The notes beneath the pieces were generated by a model. That model was not told where the DNA came from. It ran no database searches and was given only the letters and a program-made list of their open reading frames with translations. Positions 1-5,523 of a stretch of 5,771 nt of DNA are shown here, in pieces (within the stretch, counting starts at the first letter, position 1; each line of letters starts with the position of its first letter). Location: NCBI GenBank assembly GCA_035546355.1, contig DATKEH010000164.1, positions 1 to 5,771 of the forward strand, written 5' to 3'. The DNA is from DATKEH01 sp035546355 (GTDB taxonomy: Bacteria > Acidobacteriota > Thermoanaerobaculia > Multivoradales > JAIOJS01). The position numbers and the translations under genes were made by a program.

Positions 1-354
1 TGGTGGAGGCGGTGGGAGTCGAACCCACGTCCGAAGAGCGCGTCGAGCGGGTGCCTACGTGCGTAGCCTTCTTTGGGTATCTCGCCGATCGCGCTTTGGA
101 GGAAGGCTCTCCGGCGCGGCGGCCAGCCCCGCTTGGGACCCGAGCCCGGTGCGAGGTATCCCCGGGCTCTTCGGCTCGCTTTTCACGTCGCCACGGTGAG
201 CGCGACGAGCACGCTCTCACCGCGACGTGCAGCTAGTTAAGCCGCAAGTGCCAGGTTGTCGTTGGCAGTTGTGTTTGGTTCCGGTTTTACGAGACGGACC
301 TCGACACGCCACCCGGCACGCCGCCATGCTCCTCGTCGAATCCAGAACGCCCCC
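1..354 (-). ncRNA. ssrA: transfer-messenger RNA (tmRNA), complete
   Basis: tmRNA rescues stalled ribosomes with SmpB: it is charged with alanine, enters the A site, and its internal reading frame adds a degradation tag. Read on the minus strand, the 5' end (354-348, GGGGGCG) pairs over 7 bp with 11-5 (CGCCTCC), followed by discriminator A and CCA at 4-1, so the mature RNA fits 1-354 exactly. The third pair is G-U (bases 352 and 7), the alanine identity element. The T arm is at 12-28, with 5-bp stem GTGGG/CCCAC and loop TTCGACT. The 5' part carries the conserved tmRNA pattern GGATTCGACG. A tag frame ends at 237, and a 14-bp stem with a 3-nt bulge follows it (184-190 and 194-200 with 216-229), where helix 5 is expected. 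The length of 354 nt is normal. It is transcribed divergently from dus. Confidence 0.97.
237..266 (-). other. tmRNA proteolysis-tag reading frame (ANDNLALAA, stop TAA)
   Basis: On the minus strand the codons from 266 to 240 read Ala-Asn-Asp-Asn-Leu-Ala-Leu-Ala-Ala, with TAA at 239-237. The hydrophobic end (Leu-Ala-Ala) is the usual ClpXP/ClpAP degron, and the Ala-Asn-Asp start resembles that of the E. coli tag. The resume codon is inferred to be GCC (266-264) by analogy with known tags. The frame stays open further upstream (Asn-Thr-Thr and beyond), so the tag could be a few residues longer. Confidence 0.8.
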
Positions 355-372
355 ATTCAATGAGCTACGTCC

Positions 373-378
373 ATACTA
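373..378 (-). promoter_or_regulatory. possible -10 box for ssrA (TAGTAT)
   Basis: On the minus strand TAGTAT matches TATAAT at four of six positions. It lies 18 nt before the mature tmRNA 5' end, so transcription would start about 11 nt upstream of it, and RNase P would remove that short leader. No good -35 hexamer is visible 16-18 nt further upstream, so the assignment is weak. Confidence 0.25.
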
Positions 379-384
379 ACAGCG

Positions 385-427
385 TCGGGGGCGGAGGGAT
401 TCCGCGGCCGTCCCGCGAAGCCCCCGA
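385..427. repeat. nested palindrome in the ssrA/dus divergent region
   Basis: TCGGGGGC (385-392) and GCCCCCGA (420-427) form a perfect 8-bp inverted repeat. Inside it CGCGG (403-407) and CCGCG (413-417) form a second 5-bp stem with a 5-nt loop. It sits 31-73 bp upstream of the mature tmRNA 5' end, over the expected ssrA promoter, and about 100 bp before dus. It could be a protein-binding palindrome, an RNA hairpin, or chance in GC-rich DNA. It has no T-run, so it is not a classical terminator. Confidence 0.45.
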
Positions 428-515
428 GGAGAGGTGGTGGTGGGGAGCGCTGGCCGGGAGCAGGCCCCCCTCCGGAGCCGGGGGTGCCGGGGAGCCCGGT
501 GGCCGGGAGGGCCGT

Positions 516-521
516 TACAAT
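516..521 (+). promoter_or_regulatory. candidate -10 box for dus (TACAAT)
   Basis: TACAAT matches TATAAT at five of six positions, in an otherwise very GC-rich stretch. Its end is 6 nt before the GTG at 528, so the normal start point would fall on or next to the start codon, giving a leaderless transcript. No recognisable -35 box is seen near 493-498. The only purine-rich Shine-Dalgarno candidate, GGGAGG at 505-510, is 17 nt from the GTG, too far for normal use. Confidence 0.4.
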
Positions 522-527
522 CCGCCT

Positions 528-1520
528 GTGTTGCGCCTCGGCTCGCTGACCGTCGACCCACCCCTGGCGCTGGCGCCGATGGCCGGGATCACCGACCGCG
601 ACTTCCGGCTGCTGGTGCGGCGTATCGGCGGCGCCGGCGTCGTGTCGATGGAGTTCCTCTCCGCCCGCGGCCTCGCCGACGGCGAGGAGCGCTGGACGCG
701 CCTGACCCACTTCGCCGAGGAGGAGCGGCCGCTCGCCATCCAGATCTACGGCGCCGACGCCGCCGCCATGGAGGAGGCCGCGCGGGTGGTCGAGGGTCTG
801 CGCCCGGACGTCTGCGACATCAACATGGGCTGCCCGGCGAACAAGGTGCTCAAGGGGTGCGCCGGCGCGGCGTTGATGGGCGACCTGCCGCTGGCCCGGG
901 AGATGATCCGCCGGGTGCGGCGGCAGCTGTCGATGCCGCTGACGGTGAAGTTCCGCCTCGGCCTGGACGAGCGGCGGCAGGGCTACCTGGAGCTCGGCCG
1001 CCTGTGCCAGGACGAGGGGGTCGACGGGGTGACCCTGCACCCGCGGACGGCGCGGCAGATGTTCCGCGGCGCCGCCCGTTGGGAGGCGGTGGCGCGGCTC
1101 AAGGAGGCGCTGACGATCCCGGTGCTCGGCAACGGCGACGTGCGCGCCCCCGAGGATGCCGTGCGCCGGCTGCGCGAGACGGGCTGCGACGGGGTGATGA
1201 TCGGCCGTGGCGCCACCCGCAACCCCTGGATCTTCCGCCAGGTCGCCGCCCGCCTGTCGGGAGGGGCGGTGGGCGAGCCGACGCTCGCCGACCGGCGCGA
1301 CCTGGTGCTCGGCCACTTCCGCGCCGTGCTCGACCGCGAGCCGGCGGGCCAGGCGCTGCACAAGCTGCGCACCTTCACCGGGGTCTACAGCCATGGCCTG
1401 CCCCAGGGGCACTTGCTGCGGCGCCAGATCCAGGGGCTCCCCGACGCCGCCGGGCTCTACGGCGCCGTCGCGCGGTTCTTCGAGCAGGCGGAGGCGGCCG
1501 CGGCCGTTCGCGCCGCATGA
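528..1520 (+). CDS. dusB: tRNA-dihydrouridine synthase, DusB/NifR3-like family
   Basis: This FMN-dependent enzyme reduces uridine to dihydrouridine in the D-loop of tRNA using NADPH. The 330-residue product matches the usual Dus length. From the N terminus: the FMN-binding start APMAGITDRDFR (16-27), the catalytic motif NMGCPANKV with Cys102, the VKFRLG strand with Lys141, LHPRTARQMF with His171, the LGNGDV phosphate-side motif (Asn202), and GRGATRNPW from Gly226. All key residues are present. I start it at GTG 528, with TTG 531 as alternative, because the protein family begins just before the PLALAPMAG strand. An in-frame ATG at 360 would add a low-complexity 56-residue extension running through the ssrA promoter region. 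The exact uridine positions modified cannot be told from sequence. The stop overlaps the next gene (ATGA), which suggests translational coupling. Confidence 0.93.
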   Translation: MLRLGSLTVDPPLALAPMAGITDRDFRLLVRRIGGAGVVSMEFLSARGLADGEERWTRLTHFAEEERPLAIQIYGADAAAMEEAARVVEGLRPDVCDINMGCPANKVLKGCAGAALMGDLPLAREMIRRVRRQLSMPLTVKFRLGLDERRQGYLELGRLCQDEGVDGVTLHPRTARQMFRGAARWEAVARLKEALTIPVLGNGDVRAPEDAVRRLRETGCDGVMIGRGATRNPWIFRQVAARLSGGAVGEPTLADRRDLVLGHFRAVLDREPAGQALHKLRTFTGVYSHGLPQGHLLRRQIQGLPDAAGLYGAVARFFEQAEAAAAVRAA

Positions 1521-1975
1521 GCGCTCCCCTGCGCACGCATCGCCGGGAGCTGCCGGTGCCGCCGGAGGCGGCGGCGGCAGCCGTCGAGGCCGAGCTCCCC
1601 CACTGGGGCGGCAGCTGGCAGCGCCAGGGCCTCGCCGGGGCCTTCGAGCTGCCGGTCCAGGCGGGCCTGCGCCATGGCCTGCTGCGCGGCCGTCTCGAGG
1701 CGGCGCCGCACCCGCACGGCGCTACCGTGCAGGTGGCGGTGGAGGAGGAGATCTGGCGGCTGCACCGGCCGGCAGCGGCGTTGCTGGCGGCGGCCGCGGC
1801 CGCCGCCGTCGCCGGCGTGCTGTGGCCCTTCTTCCCCTGGCTGGCGGGGCTGCTCCCCCTCGCCCTGGTGCTGTCGCTCGGCGCCTGGTTCCTGGTGTTG
1901 ACTCGCCTGCGCCACCACGGGGCGGAGGAGTTGCTGGGCGCCGTCGAGGCCGCCACCCGGGAGCCGGCGCCCTAG
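1517..1975 (+). CDS. unknown membrane protein with two C-terminal helices
   Basis: I do not recognise this 152-residue protein. Residues 1-80 look soluble, with alternating hydrophobic stretches (for example GAFELPV at 41-47 and ATVQVAVEEEIW at 69-80) that suggest beta-strands. Two hydrophobic segments follow, about 86-104 (very Ala-rich) and 107-128, separated by a short Trp/Phe/Pro turn (WPFFPW), so they probably form a helical hairpin with both ends on the same side. The tail from 129 is short and basic, then acidic. There is no signal peptide and no catalytic motif. Its ATG overlaps the dus stop as ATGA, so it is very likely real and co-translated. The codon bias matches its neighbours. 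Its position between dus and the bacillithiol genes gives no clear clue to function. Confidence 0.8.
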   Translation: MSAPLRTHRRELPVPPEAAAAAVEAELPHWGGSWQRQGLAGAFELPVQAGLRHGLLRGRLEAAPHPHGATVQVAVEEEIWRLHRPAAALLAAAAAAAVAGVLWPFFPWLAGLLPLALVLSLGAWFLVLTRLRHHGAEELLGAVEAATREPAP

Positions 1976-2000
1976 CCGCCGGCGCGCGAAGGCAACCGCC

Positions 2001-2723
2001 ATGGCCTGGTATCGCGAATCGTTCGGCGAAGAGTACCTGGAGCTGTACGCGCATCGCGACCGGGGGGAGGCGGCGCGGCACGTCGCCTTTCTCGAGGAGC
2101 TGTTCGGCGACCGACGGCCGCGCGCCGTCCTCGACCTCGCCTGCGGCGCCGGCCGGCACACCGCGGCGCTGCGCGCCCGCGGCTACCGCGCCCTCGGCGT
2201 CGACCTGTCACTGACCCTGCTCGCCCTCGGCGACGGCCTGCCGCGGGTCGCGGGCGACATGCGACGCCTCCCCTTTGCCGACGCCGCCTTCGACTGGGTG
2301 CTCAACGTCTTCACCTCCTTCGGCTACTTCGAGAGCGAGCGGGAGAACTTCCGCGTGCTCGAGCAGATCGTGCGCGTGCTCGAGCCGCACGGCGGCTTCC
2401 TCATCGACCTGATGAACCTGGACGCCACCCTGGCGAAGCTGAAAGAGTACGAGCTGCGCGAGGAGCCGGGCGGGCGAAGGGTCGAGATCTATCGCGGGTG
2501 GGACGAGCGGGCCCGGCGCATCAACAAGCGGATCCGGGTCTGCGAGACGGGGCGCGAGCCCCGCACCTTCCTCGAGAGCGTCCGCGTCTACACCGCCGAC
2601 GAGGTTACGATCGGGCTGCGCTGGGCGGGGCTCGAGGTGACGCACCTGTTCGGCAGCTTTGCGGGGGAGCCCTACGATCGTGACAGTGAACGCCTCATCC
2701 TCGTCGGCCACAAGGTCGCCTGA
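2001..2723 (+). CDS. class I SAM-dependent methyltransferase; candidate bacillithiol-modifying enzyme
   Basis: The 240-residue product has a Rossmann methyltransferase fold: SAM motif I VLDLACGAGRHT (43-54), the acidic ribose-binding strand GVDLS with Asp69, AGDMRRLPF (84-92) with a motif II Asp, and FDWVLNVFTSFGYF (97-110) as the motif IV region. The C-terminal half (about 135-240) mixes strand and helix and probably forms the substrate-binding part. The start is ATG 2001, preceded by GAAGG at 1988-1992 with 8-nt spacing. Its 3' end overlaps bshC by 44 nt, pointing to co-translation with bacillithiol synthesis. In green sulfur bacteria a SAM methyltransferase called NmbA is reported to make N-methyl-bacillithiol, so an equivalent role is a reasonable inference here. 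Fold assignment is secure; substrate is not, since small-molecule methyltransferases of this type are hard to tell apart. Confidence 0.92.
   Translation: MAWYRESFGEEYLELYAHRDRGEAARHVAFLEELFGDRRPRAVLDLACGAGRHTAALRARGYRALGVDLSLTLLALGDGLPRVAGDMRRLPFADAAFDWVLNVFTSFGYFESERENFRVLEQIVRVLEPHGGFLIDLMNLDATLAKLKEYELREEPGGRRVEIYRGWDERARRINKRIRVCETGREPRTFLESVRVYTADEVTIGLRWAGLEVTHLFGSFAGEPYDRDSERLILVGHKVA
2663..2669 (+). promoter_or_regulatory. ribosome binding site for bshC, inside the methyltransferase gene
   Basis: GGGGGAG lies 10 nt before the GTG at 2680 and decides between possible bshC starts. TTG 2659 lies before this site, and GTG 2686 is 16 nt after it, so 2680 fits best. The site is within the final codons of the methyltransferase. 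Confidence 0.5.
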
Positions 2724-4311
2724 AGGCGCCGCGCCGGCGCCGGGCCTGCCGGAGCTGGTGCGCGCATGGCTCGCGGGAAGCGAGCTGGAGCTGCTGGCGC
2801 CGCTGCGCTGGCTGCCGCCCGGCGAGACGCCCAGCGGGCCGTGGCCGGTGGTCGATCGCCGGGCCCTCGTCGCCGGGCTCGAGCGCGCCAACGTCTCGTA
2901 CGGCCACCCGGGCGCCGCTGCGCTCGGCCGGCGGTTGGCCGATCCGGCGACCCGGGTGGTGGTGGCCGGGCAGCAGCCGGGCCTGCTGGGGGGGCCGCTC
3001 TACACCCTGCTCAAGCTGATCGCCGCCGCGCGCTGGGCCGAGCGGCTCGGCGCCGCCGGCCAGCCGGCGGTAGCGGTGTTCTGGGTGGCCACCGAGGACC
3101 ACGACTTCGGGGAGGTCGCGCGGGCCGCGGTGTGGGCCAACGACGGGCTGCACCGGCTGTCCCTGGGCGAGGACCCACTGCCGCTGACGCCGGTGGGGAT
3201 GCGCACCCTCGGCCCCGGCGTCGACGAGGTGCTCGCCGAGCTCGCCGCGCTCTTCCCCTACCAGCCCTACTCCGGCTGGGTCGAGCGGCTGCGGCAGTGC
3301 TACCGCCCGCAGCACCGTTTCGGCGAGGCGTTCTGCCGCCTGGCGGTGGAGCTGCTCGGCGACCGCTGCCCGCTGCTGCTCGACGCCATGCTGCCCGAGC
3401 TCAAGGCCGCCGAGGCGCCCTGGTTGCGGCGACTGGTCGAGGAGCGCGAAGCGGTGGCGGCGGCGCTGGCGGCGGCCGACCGGCGGCTGGAGGGGCGCGG
3501 CCACCCCCTGCAGGTCGCCCCGCAGCCAGGCGCGGCGCCGCTCTTCCTGCTCGCCGGCGGCGAGCGGCGGCGGGTGCTGTGGGAGGGGGGCGGCCGCTTC
3601 TCGCTGCGCGGCGGGGCCGAGGGTGCGCGACCGCTGGCGGAGCTGCTCGCCGCCGCTGCCGACAACCCCGCGGCCCTCTCCCCCAACGTGCTGTCGCGAC
3701 CGGTAGTGCAGGACGCCGTGCTGGGGACCTCCCTCTCCATCCTCGGACCCGGCGAGCTGTCCTACATGGCCCAGGCGGCGGCCCTGTACGACCCTCTGCA
3801 GGTGGCGCCGCCCTGGGTGACGCTGCGGCCGCAGGCCCTGGTGGTGGAGCGGCGCCACCTGGCGGTGCTCGACGAGCTGGGGTTGCCGCCGCAGGTGCTG
3901 TTCGCCAGCGCCGACGCGGTGGATCGCCGGCTCGCCCACGGCGAGGGGGCGGCGCTGGTGGCGGAGCCCCGCGACCGCGTCGAGGAGGCGCTGGCGACCC
4001 TGCGGTCGGCCGCCCTGGAGCTCGACCCCAATCTCGAGCGGCCCTGGGAGAAGACCCGCGACCACGTCCGCACCGCCCTCGAGCGCTTCGAGGAGCGGGT
4101 GACCCGCGCCGCCGCCCACCGCGACGAGGTGCGCCACCGGCGCCTCGACACCCTGCGCGAGTACTGCGCCCCCGGCGGAGTGCCGCACGAGCGGGTGCTC
4201 GCCAGCGCCCACTTCCGCGGCCGCTACGGCGAGGGGATGATCGAGCGGCTGTGGGAGGCGCTCGACCTGACCCCGGGAACCCTGCAGCTCATCGCGCCGC
4301 CGGAGGACTGA
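2680..4311 (+). CDS. bshC: bacillithiol biosynthesis protein BshC (putative cysteine ligase)
   Basis: BshC is needed for the last step of bacillithiol synthesis, thought to add cysteine to glucosaminyl-malate; the reaction has been hard to show in vitro. The predicted 543 residues match the family length. Family signatures are clear: VVAGQQPGLLGGPLYTLLK (94-112), a nucleotide-binding-like loop; FWVATEDHDFGEV (134-146); and LSPNVLSRPVVQD (333-345), followed by LGPGELSYMAQ (355-365). Residues 460-495 are charged and helical, matching the family's C-terminal coiled coil. I chose GTG 2680 on ribosome-binding-site spacing. The first 22 residues are low-complexity, and recognisable homology starts near LPELVRAWLAG (23-33), so GTG 2686 or 2758 remain possible. 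It overlaps the methyltransferase upstream and is separated from bshB1 by only 2 nt. Confidence 0.95.
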   Translation: MTVNASSSSATRSPEGAAPAPGLPELVRAWLAGSELELLAPLRWLPPGETPSGPWPVVDRRALVAGLERANVSYGHPGAAALGRRLADPATRVVVAGQQPGLLGGPLYTLLKLIAAARWAERLGAAGQPAVAVFWVATEDHDFGEVARAAVWANDGLHRLSLGEDPLPLTPVGMRTLGPGVDEVLAELAALFPYQPYSGWVERLRQCYRPQHRFGEAFCRLAVELLGDRCPLLLDAMLPELKAAEAPWLRRLVEEREAVAAALAAADRRLEGRGHPLQVAPQPGAAPLFLLAGGERRRVLWEGGGRFSLRGGAEGARPLAELLAAAADNPAALSPNVLSRPVVQDAVLGTSLSILGPGELSYMAQAAALYDPLQVAPPWVTLRPQALVVERRHLAVLDELGLPPQVLFASADAVDRRLAHGEGAALVAEPRDRVEEALATLRSAALELDPNLERPWEKTRDHVRTALERFEERVTRAAAHRDEVRHRRLDTLREYCAPGGVPHERVLASAHFRGRYGEGMIERLWEALDLTPGTLQLIAPPED

Positions 4312-4313
4312 GC

Positions 4314-5036
4314 GTGGAGCCGTTGGACGTCCTCGCCATCGGCGCCCATCCCGACGACGTGGAGCTCGGCTGCGGCGGCACCCTGGCGCTGCTCGCCCAC
4401 CAGGGGCGGCGGGTCGGCCTGCTGCACCTGACCCGCGGCGAGATGGGGACTCGCGGCAGCGAAGAGCAGCGCCGGCGCGAGGCGCAGCGCGCCGCCGAGG
4501 TGCTGGGAGCGGCGGAGATGGTGATCCTCGACTGCGGCGACGGTGGGCTGCGCACCGGCGCCGCCGAGGAGGAGGCGGTGATCGCCGAGCTGCGGCGCCT
4601 GCGCCCCGAGCTGGTGCTGGCGCCGGCGCCGGCCGACCGCCATCCCGACCATGGCCGCGCCCACCGGCTGGTGCGCGACGCCTGTTTCTACGCCGGGCTG
4701 CGCCGCCGCGGAGCCGGCGAACCGCACCGCCCGGCGGCGCTGTTCTCCTTCATGCAGCACGACCCCTTCCCGCCCTCGTTCCTGGTCGACGTCTCCAGCG
4801 TCTGGGAGGTCAAGGAGGCGGCGCTGGAGGCGTACCAGAGTCAGCTGCACCAGCCGGGGCGGGAGCCCTCCGGGCCGGCGACCAAGATCGGCTCGCCGCA
4901 GTTCCGCTCCGCGCTCGCCGGGCGCGCCAGCCACTTCGGGCTGCTGCTCGGGGTAGACTACGCCGAGCCCTTCTGGAGCTCGCTGCCCCTGGTCGTCGCC
5001 GACCCGATGCTGCTGCTGCCGCGGGGGCTGCGGTGA
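4314..5036 (+). CDS. bshB1: bacillithiol biosynthesis deacetylase BshB1
   Basis: This zinc-dependent LmbE/PIG-L family deacetylase removes the acetyl group from GlcNAc-malate to give GlcN-malate, the substrate for BshC. The 240-residue product has the metal site AHPDDVELGCGG (11-22), with ligands His12 and Asp15, and HPDHGR (110-115), with third ligand His113. Asp14 is the expected catalytic base. LTRGEMGTRG (39-48) and the late signature YQSQLHQPG (174-182) are typical of the BshB1 branch, as opposed to MshB of mycothiol synthesis. The start is GTG 4314, 2 nt after the bshC stop, with GGAGGA (4302-4307) at 6-nt spacing inside the end of bshC, so the two are almost certainly co-translated. 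It is the last convincing gene before a 603-nt structured gap. Confidence 0.95.
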   Translation: MEPLDVLAIGAHPDDVELGCGGTLALLAHQGRRVGLLHLTRGEMGTRGSEEQRRREAQRAAEVLGAAEMVILDCGDGGLRTGAAEEEAVIAELRRLRPELVLAPAPADRHPDHGRAHRLVRDACFYAGLRRRGAGEPHRPAALFSFMQHDPFPPSFLVDVSSVWEVKEAALEAYQSQLHQPGREPSGPATKIGSPQFRSALAGRASHFGLLLGVDYAEPFWSSLPLVVADPMLLLPRGLR

Positions 5037-5044
5037 GGGGGGCT

Positions 5045-5084
5045 GGTCGCCCGGCCGGTCGCGAGCCCGGCCGCGGCAGCGACC
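5045..5084 (+). terminator. compound GC hairpin just after bshB1, possible transcription end
   Basis: An outer 6-bp stem GGTCGC (5045-5050) with GCGACC (5079-5084) encloses a 7-bp stem CGGCCGG (5052-5058) with CCGGCCG (5067-5073) and an 8-nt loop. It begins 9 nt after the bshB1 stop. There is no T-run, so it is not a classical intrinsic terminator. Its outer right arm also belongs to the long inverted repeat described next, so the two folds compete. Confidence 0.3.
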
Positions 5085-5115
5085 CCGGCGGGGGACGGCG
5101 CCGGGATGGGGGTGT

Positions 5116-5168
5116 GCAGGAGCGGCCTTGCGGGCTCGCGGCGCGAGGCGGTGGCGGCAGGAGTGGCC
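5116..5168 (+). repeat. REP-like direct repeats (GCAGGAGYGGCC), 41 nt apart
   Basis: GCAGGAGCGGCC (5116-5127) and GCAGGAGTGGCC (5157-5168) match at 11 of 12 positions. A third copy, GCGGGAGCGGCC, lies on the minus strand at 5289-5278. The (T)AGGAGCGGC head with a following GC-rich hairpin resembles the REP elements of gamma-proteobacteria that are moved by RAYT transposases. That resemblance is by eye only. Confidence 0.4.
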
Positions 5169-5178
5169 CCGCAAGGCC
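5124..5178. repeat. perfect 11-bp inverted repeat with internal hairpin
   Basis: GGCCTTGCGGG (5124-5134) is the exact reverse complement of CCCGCAAGGCC (5168-5178). The 33-nt interval starts with a small hairpin, CTCGC-ggc-GCGAG (5135-5147). In RNA this makes a strong two-tier stem. The alternative pairing GCGAGGC (5143-5149) with GCCTCGC (5176-5182) would compete with it. Confidence 0.6.
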
Positions 5179-5193
5179 TCGCCGGCGCCTCCG

Positions 5194-5210
5194 CCCGGCT
5201 TCGCGCCGGG
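5194..5210. repeat. small hairpin CCCGGC-ttcgc-GCCGGG
   Basis: A 6-bp stem with a 5-nt TTCGC loop, inside the interval of the long inverted repeat. It may be one of several local stems in a structured element. Short GC stems like this also arise by chance here. Confidence 0.35.
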
Positions 5211-5340
5211 TCGGCCGCTGGCTGCCGCGGCCCTGCACGAGCGCTCGCCGGGAGGCCCCCGCCGGCATCGCTGCCGCGGCCGCTCCCGCGCCCTCCAGCC
5301 TGCTGGCTGCGCCGAGCGGCACGGGGCGAGCGCGGGGAGA

Positions 5341-5372
5341 CCGGGCACGCAGGGATTACGGCGTGGACCCGG
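5341..5372. repeat. 10-bp hairpin upstream of bshA
   Basis: CCGGGCACGC (5341-5350) pairs with GCGTG (5361-5365) and, after a GA bulge, CCCGG (5368-5372). The 10-nt loop AGGGATTACG is purine-rich and less GC-rich than the surroundings, which is what a functional RNA loop might look like. It lies about 270 nt before bshA. Pairing is seen directly; function is unknown. Confidence 0.45.
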
Positions 5373-5395
5373 CCCGGAGCATGCAGGGCGCCGAT

Positions 5396-5466
5396 CCAAG
5401 GGCGTGGCGAGGCCCCACCTTCGTCTTGGCCGTGCGGGGCGAAGCCTATGTCGGCTGTGAACGGCC
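5396..5466. repeat. two further nested hairpins in the bshA upstream region
   Basis: First hairpin: CCAAG (5396-5400) with CTTGG (5425-5429), enclosing GTGG (5404-5407) with CCAC (5415-5418). Second: GGCCGT (5428-5433) with ACGGCC (5461-5466), enclosing AGCC (5443-5446) with GGCT (5453-5456) around the loop TATGTC. The two share bases 5428-5429, so they stack or compete. Together with the hairpin at 5341 they form a run of stems over about 125 nt. Confidence 0.4.
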
Positions 5467-5523
5467 GGGCACAGCGGGGGTGGTCGGTGCGACGCGCTAG
5501 GCTCCGAGACGGTGCGGGGGATT

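Larger units (their letters stand above)
5060..5290. repeat. long imperfect inverted repeat, MITE- or BIME-like
   Basis: The arms 5060-5094 and 5256-5290 are reverse complements at 30 of 35 positions. The core 5068-5094/5256-5282 matches at 25 of 27, including an uninterrupted 15-bp run and a 10-bp run. Further inward both arms contain GTGCAGG at similar distance, suggesting two divergent copies of one element in opposite orientation. The 12-mer GGCCGCGGCAGC occurs at 5069-5080 and twice on the minus strand (5221-5232 and 5270-5281). No clear target-site duplication flanks it. It could be a small non-coding mobile element, a pair of REP-type repeats, or a large RNA stem. Confidence 0.6.

Noticed and set aside
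3..236. Plus-strand open frame of 77 codons at the start of the window
   Set aside because: It runs antisense through the tmRNA and has no protein-like pattern.
360..527. Upstream ATG at 360 as the start of dus
   Set aside because: The extension is Gly/Pro-rich, unlike any Dus protein, and crosses the divergent promoter region and palindrome; family homology starts just after 528.
357..1412. Long minus-strand frame opposite dus
   Set aside because: His/Arg/Pro/Ala-rich shadow frame caused by GC-rich codon bias on the plus strand, with no motifs.
2695..4212. Minus-strand frame of 505 codons opposite bshC
   Set aside because: Shadow of bshC: composition is Gln/Arg/Gly/Pro-rich and no domain is seen, whereas bshC matches its family throughout.
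5426..5452. TTGGCC and TATGTC as a promoter for bshA
   Set aside because: Only four and three consensus matches with 15-nt spacing, and the TATGTC falls in the loop of a hairpin; too weak to list.
5033..5500. Plus-strand frame of 155 codons whose GTG overlaps the bshB1 stop
   Set aside because: The GTGA overlap looks attractive, but the translation is Arg/Gly/Ala/Pro low-complexity and the DNA is filled with inverted repeats, so non-coding is more likely.
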